Shown: in pieces, positions 10,301 through 17,642 of the stretch
Layout of the letters: each line of letters starts with the position of its first letter
How positions within the stretch are numbered: the stretch's first letter is position 1
Origin: an uncultured Clostridia bacterium
GTDB lineage: Bacteria; Bacillota; Clostridia; TANB77; CAG-508
NCBI GenBank assembly: GCA_948505485.1
Contig: CAOPQH010000008.1
Location: 1 to 19,161, forward strand
Direction: 5' to 3'
Length of the DNA stretch: 19,161 bases
Translations under genes and position numbers: made by a program
Notes under the pieces: generated by a model
What the model was told of the DNA's origin: nothing
Seen by the model: the letters and a program-made list of their open reading frames with translations, nothing else
Database searches by the model: none

Positions 10301-12053
10301 ATTAAATAGAGTAACAGCATGGAACAATTCAGCAGTGTTTGATATTCCATCAGAAGTAATATACTTAAAAGACAAAGAAACAGAAAAAACTTGGTCTTTG
10401 GGATGCAATCCAAAAGGAGATAACAACAACTATAATGTTATTTATGGATTTGGATATGCAAAATATATTCATTCTAGTAATGGAATAACTCAGGAATTAA
10501 ATGTATTTGTTCCAAAAGAAGATTCTGCTAAAATAAATATATTAAAATTAAGAAATGGAAATCCAACTAAAAAGAAGATACAAATAATATATTATATAAA
10601 GCCAGTAATAGGAGAAGATGAAATAAAATCAAATTCATATTTAGATATAAATTATGAGAAAAATAGCAATATTGTTACAGCAAAGAATATATATAATAAC
10701 GACTTAGAAAACAATATTATATATGTGTCTAGCAGCGAAAAAATAAATTCATATACAGGAGATAAAACTTACTTTTTAGGTAGTGGAGGTATCATAAATC
10801 CTGATACCCTAAAAATGACCAAGCTAAATAATGATACAGGCTTAGGAAAGAATTCTTGTATAGCAATAGAATTAGACATAGAATTAGAAAGCTTTTCTGA
10901 AAAAGAAATATCAATAATATTAGGAGCCGAAAACCAAGTATTAGAAGCTAAAAATACAGCATATAAATACAGTAAAATATCAAATTGTAAAAATGAATTA
11001 GAGGTAGTAACAAATTATTGGAAAGATATATTAGAAAAGATAAAAGTAAAGACACCTACAGAATCAATCAATATAATATTAAATGGATGGGCATTGTATC
11101 AAACTATTGCATGTAGATTAGTAGGAAGAAGCGGATTTTATCAATCTGGAGGAGCATTTGGATATAGAGACCAATTGCAAGATACTTTAGCATTAAAATA
11201 TATAGATTCAAATTATTTAAAAAAACAAATAATCAAGCATAGTGAACATCAATTTATCGAAGGAGATGTAGAACATTGGTGGCATGATGAAAATAAAAAG
11301 GGAATAAGAACAAGATTTTCAGATGATTTATTATGGTTAGTATTTATAACATTAGAATATATCGAGTTAACAGGAGATAATTCGATTTTAGAAATAGAAA
11401 CTAATTATATAAAAGGTCCACAATTAAAAGAAAATGAAGATGAGAGATATGATAAATATGAAAAATCAGAAACTTCAGATACAATATATGAGCATTGTAA
11501 AAAATCAATAAATAAAGTAGAATTTGGAGAAAACTACTTGCCTAAAATTGGAAGCGGAGATTGGAATGATGGTTTTAGTGAAGTAGGCAATAAGGGAAAA
11601 GGTGAAAGTGTATGGCTAGGATTTTTCCTATATTATATTTTAGAAAGATTTATACCAATTTGTACAAAAAGAAATGATTTGGAAACTGCTGATAAATATG
11701 AAAAAATAAAAGAACAATTAAAAAAAGCGCTAAACACAAATGGATGGGATGGAAGATGGTTTAAGAGAGCATTTACAGATGATGGAGATATTCTAGGAAG
11801 TATGGAAAATGATGAATGTAGAATTGATAATATTGCACAGTGTTGGAGCGTTATATCAAATGCAGCAGATAATGATAAAAAATATATTAGTATGGAAAGT
11901 TTAGAAGATCATCTAATAGATAAAGAAAATGGAATAATAAAACTATTAGACCCTCCATTTGAAAATGGAAAGCTACAGCCCGGATATATAAAAGCATATT
12001 TACCAGGAGTTAGAGAAAATGGTGGACAATACACACATGAGTGTTGTTGTTAA
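4302..12053 (+). pseudogene. Cyclic beta-1,2-glucan synthase, 5' part, cut off by a mobile element
   Basis: This giant inner-membrane enzyme is expected to build beta-1,2-glucan from UDP-glucose, cyclise it, and trim it with a phosphorylase module. Modules seen: an N-terminal region; membrane helices near 393-450, 800-845 and 927-968; a GT84-type transferase with DADTD at about 608 and RLSRWIRGDWQ at about 752; a glycoamylase-like cyclisation domain (about 985-1405, NRTSSTNIGLSLLA and MAHHQGLILIS); then GH94 from about 1450, with RSGFYQSGGAFGYRDQLQD near 2276 and GSGDWNDG near 2417-2424, which carries the catalytic aspartate. TTG at 4302 is the start, 8 bases after AAGGAG (4288-4293); an in-frame TTG at 4284 lies before that site. 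The natural frame breaks after GGQYTH and ends with the foreign residues ECCC. The rest is at 17643-18134; the whole would be 2737 aa. As it stands the GH94 barrel lacks its last 158 residues and is probably inactive, while the synthase module could still work. Confidence 0.93.
12024..12039 (+). repeat. Left attachment core (attL direct repeat)
   Basis: GGACAATACACACATG encodes G-Q-Y-T-H plus the first base of the next codon in the host frame. Element sequence begins at 12040, and the host frame stops at 12051-12053. An exact copy lies at 17643. The crossover dinucleotide cannot be placed within the 16 bases. A GA step, as used by TnpX/TndX-type enzymes, is at 12025-12026. Confidence 0.9.
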
Positions 12054-12118
12054 GACAGTCGTTAGCGAACAAAGTGAGCTTTACGAATGTCTTATGCAAC
12101 TGAGCGATAGCGAAGTTG
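12054..12118 (+). repeat. Tandem-hairpin repeat, copy 1
   Basis: The first hairpin pairs GACAGTCGT (12054-12062) with ACGAATGTC (12083-12091): four pairs, a G/A mismatch, four pairs. The linker TTATG (12092-12096) follows. A second hairpin then pairs CAACT (12097-12101) with AGTTG (12114-12118). It starts at the base after the premature stop of the split synthase, just inside the left end of the element. Three related copies lie at 15628, 15736 and 19108. Confidence 0.85.
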
Positions 12119-12133
12119 TAATCATTAGAAAAG

Positions 12134-12148
12134 ATATTGATACTCTTA
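12134..12148 (+). repeat. 15-bp inverted repeat, left arm
   Basis: ATATTGATACTCTTA is the exact reverse complement of 15709-15723. Both arms sit shortly after the second hairpin of a tandem-hairpin repeat (copies 1 and 2), so this may be an extension of those repeats that has been inverted, or a binding site. Confidence 0.7.
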
Positions 12149-12204
12149 AAATACATATAGTCAAAAAGTGCACAGCAGATTACTAAAAATCTGCACAATA
12201 AAGT

Positions 12205-12273
12205 CTTTAAAAGGTGTCGACTAAAATCCTTAAAAAGTGTCGACTGTAATCCTTAAAAAGTGTCGATTATATA
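12205..12273 (+). repeat. Three tandem 23-bp iterons before the ATPase gene
   Basis: Three adjacent 23-base units (12205-12227, 12228-12250, 12251-12273) share CCTTAAAAAGTGTCGA, with GTGTCGA at 12214, 12237 and 12260, exactly 23 bases apart. Units 1 and 2 differ at four positions, and unit 3 degenerates after GTGTCGA. The spacing is about two helical turns, so a protein could bind all copies on one face of the DNA. The array ends 39 bases before the ATPase start. It could be an operator, an element replication origin or a recombination accessory site. Confidence 0.8.
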
Positions 12274-12312
12274 TTGACTATTTGTTGAAAAAATGCTATA
12301 TTTAATGAAGAG

Positions 12313-13614
12313 GTGATTGAAATAGCAATTAATGAAAAAGAATATAGAAAAAGATTAATTGAAAAAAAGTTAGAGGATTATTTATCAGTGTTTGGAGCTG
12401 TAAGTATAGAAGGACCAAAATGGTGTGGTAAAACATGGACATCGTTAAGACTTTCTAAGAGTGAAGTTTATATGGATGATGATGATGTAAGAGAAATGGC
12501 AAAATTAGATGTAAAATCAATTTTTAATAAGGATATAGAAAAGAAACCACAATTAATTGATGAATGGCATTTAGTTCCAACGATATGGGATGCAGTTAGG
12601 CGCGAATGTGATAAAATCACAGAAAAGGGAAATTTTATTATAACAGGTTCTACAACATTACCAGATAAAATAATGAAAGAAAAAGTACACCATTCAGGAG
12701 CAGGTAGAATTGGAAGACTTAATATGTATACTATGAGTTTATATGAATCAGGAGATTCATTAGGAGAAGCTTCTTTGACAAAAATGCTTAATAATACACA
12801 GGAAACAATTAATACTGGCAGTGTAGAGATATTGCAATTAGCTAAACTCTTAATAAGAGGAGGGTGGCCAGCTAATATAAATGTTAGTGAAAACAAGATT
12901 GGTCTCATTCCAAAATCATATATTGATTCAATTTTGAATATAGACATGAATGAAGGAACAGAAAAAAGAAGAGATAAAGATAAAATGAGAATGTTGTTAA
13001 AATCACTATCAAGAAATGAATCATCAATTGTAGGAAATAAAACAATAATAAAAGATATAGAAGAATATGAAAATGGTACAGAACTTTTATCTAGTAGAGA
13101 TACTGTAATTGACTATTTAGATGTATTAGATAGATTACATTTAATTGAAAATCAAGGGGCATATGGAGAAAATTATCGTTCTCCTAACAGAGTTGGGAAA
13201 TCTCCTAAAAGACATCTTACAGATCCATCATTATCATGTGCTTGCTTAGGATTAACACCAGAAAAGCTTTTAAAAGATCTAAATACATTTGGTTTTATGT
13301 TTGAAGCACTTGTAGAAAGAGATTTAAGAATTTATATGGATTATCTAGATGGGCATTTATATCATTTTAGAGATAATGTTACGGGATTAGAAGTGGATTC
13401 TATTTTAGAATTTTCAGGTGGAGAATATGCAGCTGTAGAAATAAAACTAGGTTATAATCAAGTTGATGAGGCAAAGAAAAGTTTATTAAATTTTTATGAT
13501 AATATGATAAAAAAGCCTTCATTTATGTGTATTATAGTTGGAAAATGTTCAGCAGTGGTAAGAGATCCAGAAACTGGTATTTATATTGTGCCGATTACAG
13601 CACTAAAACCATAG
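12313..13614 (+). CDS. AAA ATPase with DUF4143 C-terminal domain
   Basis: This 433-aa protein belongs to the AAA_14/DUF4143 family, common in AT-rich Firmicutes and archaea but of unknown cellular role. It has a Walker A motif GPKWCGKT (34-41), a Walker B-like QLIDEWH (80-86, D83/E84), the family motif GAGRIGRLNMYTMSLYESGD (about 130-150), and a C-terminal PD-(D/E)XK-like signature with E360/D362 (LEVDSIL) and E376/K378 (AVEIKLG). These are the residues expected in a nuclease-type fold, though activity is not shown for the family. The start is odd: GTG at 12313 is embedded in a perfect Shine-Dalgarno stretch, GAGGTGAT (12310-12317). The in-frame codons at the normal distance are ATA (12322), GCA (12325) and ATT (12328), so a rare start is possible. 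Three iterons lie upstream, and the SEC-C gene follows after 40 bases, probably in one operon. Confidence 0.88.
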   Translation: MIEIAINEKEYRKRLIEKKLEDYLSVFGAVSIEGPKWCGKTWTSLRLSKSEVYMDDDDVREMAKLDVKSIFNKDIEKKPQLIDEWHLVPTIWDAVRRECDKITEKGNFIITGSTTLPDKIMKEKVHHSGAGRIGRLNMYTMSLYESGDSLGEASLTKMLNNTQETINTGSVEILQLAKLLIRGGWPANINVSENKIGLIPKSYIDSILNIDMNEGTEKRRDKDKMRMLLKSLSRNESSIVGNKTIIKDIEEYENGTELLSSRDTVIDYLDVLDRLHLIENQGAYGENYRSPNRVGKSPKRHLTDPSLSCACLGLTPEKLLKDLNTFGFMFEALVERDLRIYMDYLDGHLYHFRDNVTGLEVDSILEFSGGEYAAVEIKLGYNQVDEAKKSLLNFYDNMIKKPSFMCIIVGKCSAVVRDPETGIYIVPITALKP

Positions 13615-13654
13615 AATGAGATATAAATTAATAAAATAAAAAGGAGCAAAATAT

Positions 13655-15211
13655 ATGGAAATAAATGAAATTATTGAACAATTAAAATATTATACAGAAA
13701 ACTTGCCGAAAGAAGCATTAAAACAAGCAATAAAACATAAAGAAGAGATAACGCCAAAGCTAATTGAAATGCTGGAATATACAAAAAATAATTTAGATGA
13801 AATTTATTATGAAGAAGATGAGTTCTTTGGATATATTTATGCATATTTTCTATTGGCAGAATTTAAAGAGCAAAAAGCATTTCCATATTTAATAGATTTA
13901 CTAAATAAAGACGAAGAAATAATAGATTATATAATAGGAGATGATTATCCAGAATATGTTCCAAGATTACTTGCAAGTACATATAATGGAGATGATAAAG
14001 CATTATTTGATATAATTGAAAATAATCAAATAAATGAGTTCGTTAGATGTAGTACATTACAAACTTTTGGAATATTATATCTTTATGGTGTAAAGGATAG
14101 AAATTTTTTAGTAAATTATCTAAAAAAACTATTAAATGAAAAAGATGGAAATGATAATTCATATTTATATGAAGAAATAATTGATGAGATATGTTATTTA
14201 AAATTAACAGAGTTAGCAGAAGATATTGATAAAGTAATGTATATAATTGAAAACAAAGAAGAAAGAGAAGATTTAAAAAATATATTAAAAGACGATAGTA
14301 AAATAAATAGAAATATATATCCATTAAAACCGTTTTATGAATATATTTATGATACTGTTGGAATAATGGAAGAATGGCAATGCTTTAGATATATAGAAGA
14401 TGAAGAATTTGAAAATTCGGATGATTATAAAGTGTGCCAATATATAATACAAAAGAGAGAAGATAATTATATTGGCATCAAGATGGATATAGGCAGAAAT
14501 GATTTATGCTATTGTGGAAGTGGAAAAAAATACAAGAAATGTTGTATTAATAAAAATAATAACGATGACTTAGACAAGCTTAATTTAATAGATGAATTTG
14601 TTTGCAAAGCAGAATGGTATTTAAAAAGAGAAGAAAACAAAAAAGGAAGTCATTTATTAAGAATAGCATGGTTTGATGTTCAAGATATATGCAAAAATAA
14701 TAATATAAAAAGTATAAGCGAATATGATGAAAAATATGAAGGGTATGACAGCTTATTGAATTGGATTCAAACGTATGAAGATGTATTAGCGATGAGTGAT
14801 GAAGAGGACAAATTATATGAAAGACTTGAATTATGGAATACTATAGAAGATATATTTGACTTAGATAATGAAAACGAATTATATTGGAGAGAAAGGGCAA
14901 TCAGAGAAAAAGCAAATACTGAATTTAGATTAGGTAATGAAGAAAAAGCAACAAAGATAATTGAAGACTATTTAAAGGTAAAAACACAATGGACATGGGG
15001 ATATATAGAAATGGCAGATTGGTATCTTGATAAAAGAGATAACAAACATTATAATTTACAAAAGGCAAAAGAAATATTATTAAGAGCAGAACACATTGAA
15101 GGAATAGAAGAAGTAGATGCTATTTTAGAACGACTATGGGATATTTATAAAAAGTTAAATGATAAAGAGAATATTAAAATATATGCTACAAAAATTGGTA
15201 TAGAAGAATGA
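13655..15211 (+). CDS. DUF1186-like protein with a central SEC-C zinc-binding motif
   Basis: This 518-aa soluble protein opens with an acidic helical repeat region (MEINEIIEQLKYYTENLPKE onward, about 1-200) that resembles DUF1186. A SEC-C motif follows (GRNDLCYCGSGKKYKKCC, cysteines C285, C287, C296, with C297 next to it). In SecA the same motif binds zinc and contacts SecB and ribosomes; in stand-alone proteins it is taken as a zinc-binding contact module. The C-terminal part (about 310-518) is helical, with TPR-like pairs rich in E, K and Y. AAGGAG at 13641-13646 is 8 bases from the ATG. It sits 40 bases after the ATPase gene and is likely co-transcribed as element cargo. There is no membrane segment and no enzyme motif. 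The domain call is good; the function is unknown. Confidence 0.85.
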   Translation: MEINEIIEQLKYYTENLPKEALKQAIKHKEEITPKLIEMLEYTKNNLDEIYYEEDEFFGYIYAYFLLAEFKEQKAFPYLIDLLNKDEEIIDYIIGDDYPEYVPRLLASTYNGDDKALFDIIENNQINEFVRCSTLQTFGILYLYGVKDRNFLVNYLKKLLNEKDGNDNSYLYEEIIDEICYLKLTELAEDIDKVMYIIENKEEREDLKNILKDDSKINRNIYPLKPFYEYIYDTVGIMEEWQCFRYIEDEEFENSDDYKVCQYIIQKREDNYIGIKMDIGRNDLCYCGSGKKYKKCCINKNNNDDLDKLNLIDEFVCKAEWYLKREENKKGSHLLRIAWFDVQDICKNNNIKSISEYDEKYEGYDSLLNWIQTYEDVLAMSDEEDKLYERLELWNTIEDIFDLDNENELYWRERAIREKANTEFRLGNEEKATKIIEDYLKVKTQWTWGYIEMADWYLDKRDNKHYNLQKAKEILLRAEHIEGIEEVDAILERLWDIYKKLNDKENIKIYATKIGIEE

Positions 15212-15231
15212 GAAATTAAGGAGTAAATTTT

Positions 15232-15285
15232 ATGGTGAATCTAGAAAAAGTAACACCAATACCAAAATCAAAAAAGAAAAAGTAA
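15232..15285 (+). CDS. 17-codon ORF with a recombinase-N-terminus-like sequence
   Basis: ATG at 15232 is preceded at the right distance by AAGGAG (15218-15223) and encodes MVNLEKVTPIPKSKKKK before a stop. The ribosome binding site is as good as those of the large genes nearby. Large serine recombinases often begin with a short K-V-T-x-I-P stretch before the catalytic domain, so this may be a fossil start of a second recombinase gene. It could equally be a short basic peptide or a leader. A terminator hairpin follows 20 bases later. Confidence 0.4.
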   Translation: MVNLEKVTPIPKSKKKK

Positions 15286-15304
15286 CCACTAAATTACAAG
15301 TTAT

Positions 15305-15336
15305 AGAGGAGATATAAATTAATATCTTCTTTTTTT
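15305..15336 (+). terminator. Terminator of the element's cargo operon
   Basis: AGGAGATAT (15307-15315) pairs with ATATCTTCT (15322-15330), nine pairs with one G-T, and a T run to 15336 follows. It separates the ATPase, SEC-C and 17-codon genes from the recombination module. Confidence 0.75.
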
Positions 15337-15446
15337 GTACCCATTCTGATCAAAGGTAAACAATTCATAGTATAGTGAGTACAATTCAGTTATTTGAATA
15401 GAATTATTTAAAAATGGAAATAATTACAAGTAAAGGAGTGGGGCAA

Positions 15447-15587
15447 ATGCAGGAAGAAAAAGCAAAAAAAAGAGAATATAAAAAGAAAAATGATTTTAAA
15501 GTAAATATTGTTTTTAATGAAAAAGGAGAAGCATTAGAAAAGATTATAGAAAGAGCATTTGGAAATTATTGTAAAAATAAAATTTGA
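15447..15587 (+). CDS. 46-aa small protein of the TnpW type, upstream of the recombinase
   Basis: ATG at 15447 stands 8 bases after AAGGAG (15433-15438). The protein has a lysine-rich start (KKREYKKK) followed by FKVNIVFNEKGEALEKIIERAF and a short tail. Small proteins with this layout (basic head, a V-x-V-x-F strand, then a G/E-x-LE-x-I-I helix) commonly sit just upstream of TnpX-like serine recombinases in clostridial elements, where one is called TnpW. A role as a recombination helper or directionality factor is possible but unproven. It lies 270 bases before the recombinase, with its own terminator-bounded unit. The ORF is well supported; the family link rests on pattern and position. Confidence 0.65.
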   Translation: MQEEKAKKREYKKKNDFKVNIVFNEKGEALEKIIERAFGNYCKNKI

Positions 15588-15615
15588 AATATAAATAGCA
15601 TTAAAAGAGATAATA

Positions 15616-15624
15616 TGGTATAAT
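15616..15624 (+). promoter_or_regulatory. Extended -10 promoter for the recombinase
   Basis: TGGTATAAT is an extended -10 box (TG, one base, TATAAT at 15619-15624). No good -35 is seen, as is usual for this class. Transcription would begin near 15631, at the foot of tandem-hairpin copy 2, giving the recombinase a 5' leader of about 227 bases that contains two hairpin repeats. Confidence 0.6.
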
Positions 15625-15627
15625 TAA

Positions 15628-15697
15628 GTCATCTGTTAACGAAAAGCTATGCTTTGAGTGCTACAGATGACTTATGCAACTGAACGGAGTGAAGTTG
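15628..15697 (+). repeat. Tandem-hairpin repeat, copy 2
   Basis: GTCATCTGT (15628-15636) pairs perfectly with ACAGATGAC (15663-15671). An inner AAAGC/GCTTT hairpin sits in its loop. TTATG (15672-15676) follows, then CAACT (15677-15681) pairs with AGTTG (15693-15697). It lies at the predicted transcription start of the recombinase leader. Confidence 0.85.
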
Positions 15698-15708
15698 TAT
15701 ACAACCAA

Positions 15709-15723
15709 TAAGAGTATCAATAT
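15709..15723 (+). repeat. 15-bp inverted repeat, right arm
   Basis: TAAGAGTATCAATAT is the exact reverse complement of 12134-12148. It lies between tandem-hairpin copies 2 and 3. Confidence 0.7.
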
Positions 15724-15735
15724 TATCTCATTTAA

Positions 15736-15827
15736 GTTAGCTGTTAGTGAGGAACGAACATTACAGATAACTTATGCGAAACTTAGATTTTCTTAGCGAA
15801 GTATGAGCTTAGAAAATATTAGTTCCG
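15736..15827 (+). repeat. Tandem-hairpin repeat, copy 3, with an enlarged second hairpin
   Basis: GTTAGCTGT (15736-15744) pairs with ACAGATAAC (15763-15771), with the same central G/A mismatch as copy 1. TTATG (15772-15776) follows. The second hairpin differs from the others: CGAAACT (15777-15783) pairs with AGTTCCG (15821-15827), and further in TTTTCTTAGC (15788-15797) pairs with GCTTAGAAAA (15807-15816), each with one mismatch. It ends 19 bases before the recombinase ribosome binding site. Confidence 0.75.
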
Positions 15828-15857
15828 TTTCTTTAAATAGCATAAGAAGGAGGTAAA

Positions 15858-17493
15858 ATGAAGCTTTCAATAATGAATAATATTGATTATAAAGTAGGCA
15901 TATATATAAGGCTTTCAAGAGAAGATGAAGAAAAAGAAAAATATCAAGAAAGTGAAAGTATTGGAAACCAAAGAACTTTGCTAATGCAATACATCAAAGA
16001 AAACAAACTAAACTTTATATCAGAATACGTTGATGATGGTGTAAGTGGTACAAGTTTTGATAGACCAGCATTTAATAGAATGATAGCAGATATTGAAGCA
16101 GGTAAAATCAATATGGTAGTAACGAAAGACTTATCAAGACTAGGTAGAAATTATGTGCAATCAGGATTATACATTGAAACATATTTTCCAGAACATGAAG
16201 TAAGGTTTGTTGCAATATTAGACAATATAGATACGGCTTATGATACATCAAACAATGATATAGCACCATTTAAATCAATATTAAATGAAATGTATGCAAA
16301 AGATACATCAAAGAAAATAAATAGTGTATTACAATCAAAAAGAAATCTTGGAGAATATTTAGGAACAGCGCCTTTTCGGATATAAAAAAGATCCAGAAAA
16401 TAAATACCATTTAATAATAGATGAAGAAGCAGCAAATGTAGTAAAACTAATATATGAAAAATATTTAGCAGGGTTTGGTACAATGCAAATAGCAGATTAT
16501 TTAAGTAAAAAGAAGATTCCAATTCCATCAGATTATAACAAGAGAAAAAGAGGAACAAAGTCTTTAACTTATGGACTATGGCAACAATCTACAGTAAGAT
16601 TTATTCTTTCAAATGAAATTTATACAGGAACAGTTATACAAGGAAAAAGAAAAAAGGTAAGTTTTAAATCTAAAAAGTTTATAGATTTACCAGAAGAAGA
16701 TTGGATAAAAGTAGAAAATATGCATGAAGCTATTATAAGTAAAGAAGATTTTGAAAGAGCAAAAAAAGTAATTCAAGCAACTAAAGGCTCAAGAGTCGTA
16801 CAGAATGATTACTTATTCAAAGGTTTACTTCGCTGTGGCGAGTGTAAAGGATATATTGGAATAAGAAGTCCAGATAAAAACGGAAATATCTATGGTAGAT
16901 GTCAAAGATATGGAAGGTTTGGAAAATTTGATGTATGTTCACCACACAATTTTAATTATCAAGTTTTTGAAGAACAAATGTTAGAAGTTTTAAGAGAAGT
17001 TTGCAAAGAATATACCAATACGAAAAGACTAGAAGAAATTGCAAAACAAACTAAAACAAAACAGGCACAAGAATTTGATATAAAAAAGCAAATAGAATCT
17101 TTTAAACAAGCAATAGAGGGTGAAACTAGAAAGTTGGAAGTAATGTATGATGACAGATTGGCAGGAATTATTACACTTGACGAATATATGAAAAATGCAA
17201 ATAGAATAAAAGAGAGTGTAAAAGTATATGAACAAAACATCAAAGAACTTGAACAAGAACTATCTGGAGAAAGTGAAAAGACAAAAAATGAAAGTAGATT
17301 AGATAATTTGATAGAAGAATTTCTTAATATGGAGAAACCAACAAAAGAAATAATTAGAGAATTTATAGAAAAAATTGAAATTCATAGCGACAAGCAAGTT
17401 GATATTTATTTCAATTTTAAACCATTACAAGAAGTTAATAATAATTTAGAAAAATTTATATGTGCTAGAAAGAAATATGAGAAAGTGGGTTGA
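15858..17493 (+). pseudogene. Large serine recombinase (TnpX/TndX-like), split by a one-base shift
   Basis: This is the integrase that should insert and excise the element through a serine-linked intermediate. The first ORF (15858-16385) holds the catalytic resolvase domain: YIRLSRED with nucleophile S20, VTKDLSRLGRNYVQSGLYIE near 93-112, and YAKDTSKKINSVLQSKR. It runs off frame at CCTTTTCGG (16371-16379). Dropping one T gives the expected family junction APFGYKKDP, and the next frame continues without a stop to 17493. That part has the recombinase DNA-binding domain, a zinc ribbon (RCGECKGYIGI, then GRCQRYGRFGKFDVC), a coiled coil, and the end EFIEKIEIHSDKQVDIYFNF. Joined, it has 544 residues, close to TndX-size enzymes. 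AAGGAGGT (15847-15854) is only 3 bases from the ATG; an ATG at 15873 is an alternative. The shift may be a mutation, a sequencing error or a true +1 frameshift. Confidence 0.9.
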
Positions 17494-17613
17494 TTTTGAA
17501 GATAATTGCATTTGGTGTTGTTGTACGTCGCTTGAAATGTAATCAACGTACAAGAGTACGCCTCATACATTTCAATCTTGTACGCCTAGCCAAATATCAA
17601 TTCTTTTCAAAAT
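17493..17613 (+). repeat. Nested palindrome at the right end of the element
   Basis: It starts at the recombinase stop codon. The outer stem pairs 17493-17515 with 17590-17613 (about 20 pairs with a few mismatches, including ATTTTGAA/TTCAAAAT). Inside lie GTAC/GTAC (17523-17526/17580-17583), a perfect 10-bp stem TTGAAATGTA/TACATTTCAA (17532-17541/17566-17575), and an apical hairpin CGTAC/GTACG (17547-17551/17556-17560). GTACGCCT occurs twice (17556, 17580). No T tract follows, so it is not a simple terminator. It could be an RNA fold, a cruciform or a recombination accessory site. Confidence 0.8.
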
Positions 17614-17642
17614 TATAGTGTAAAATAAGAAAGTGGCGATAA

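Noticed and set aside
12205..12273. Possible CRISPR array
   Set aside because: Units are directly adjacent with no spacers, only three copies are present, and there are no cas genes.
12468..12947. Minus-strand open frame of 159 codons inside the ATPase gene
   Set aside because: It is a shadow of the ATPase frame: no ribosome binding site, hydrophobic low-complexity translation typical of antisense AT-rich coding sequence. The same holds for the other minus-strand frames.
12041..17524. GTGTTGTTGT at 12041-12050 and 17515-17524 as terminal repeats
   Set aside because: It is a low-complexity 10-mer; one copy touches the left junction but the other is about 120 bases inside the right end. It is probably chance.
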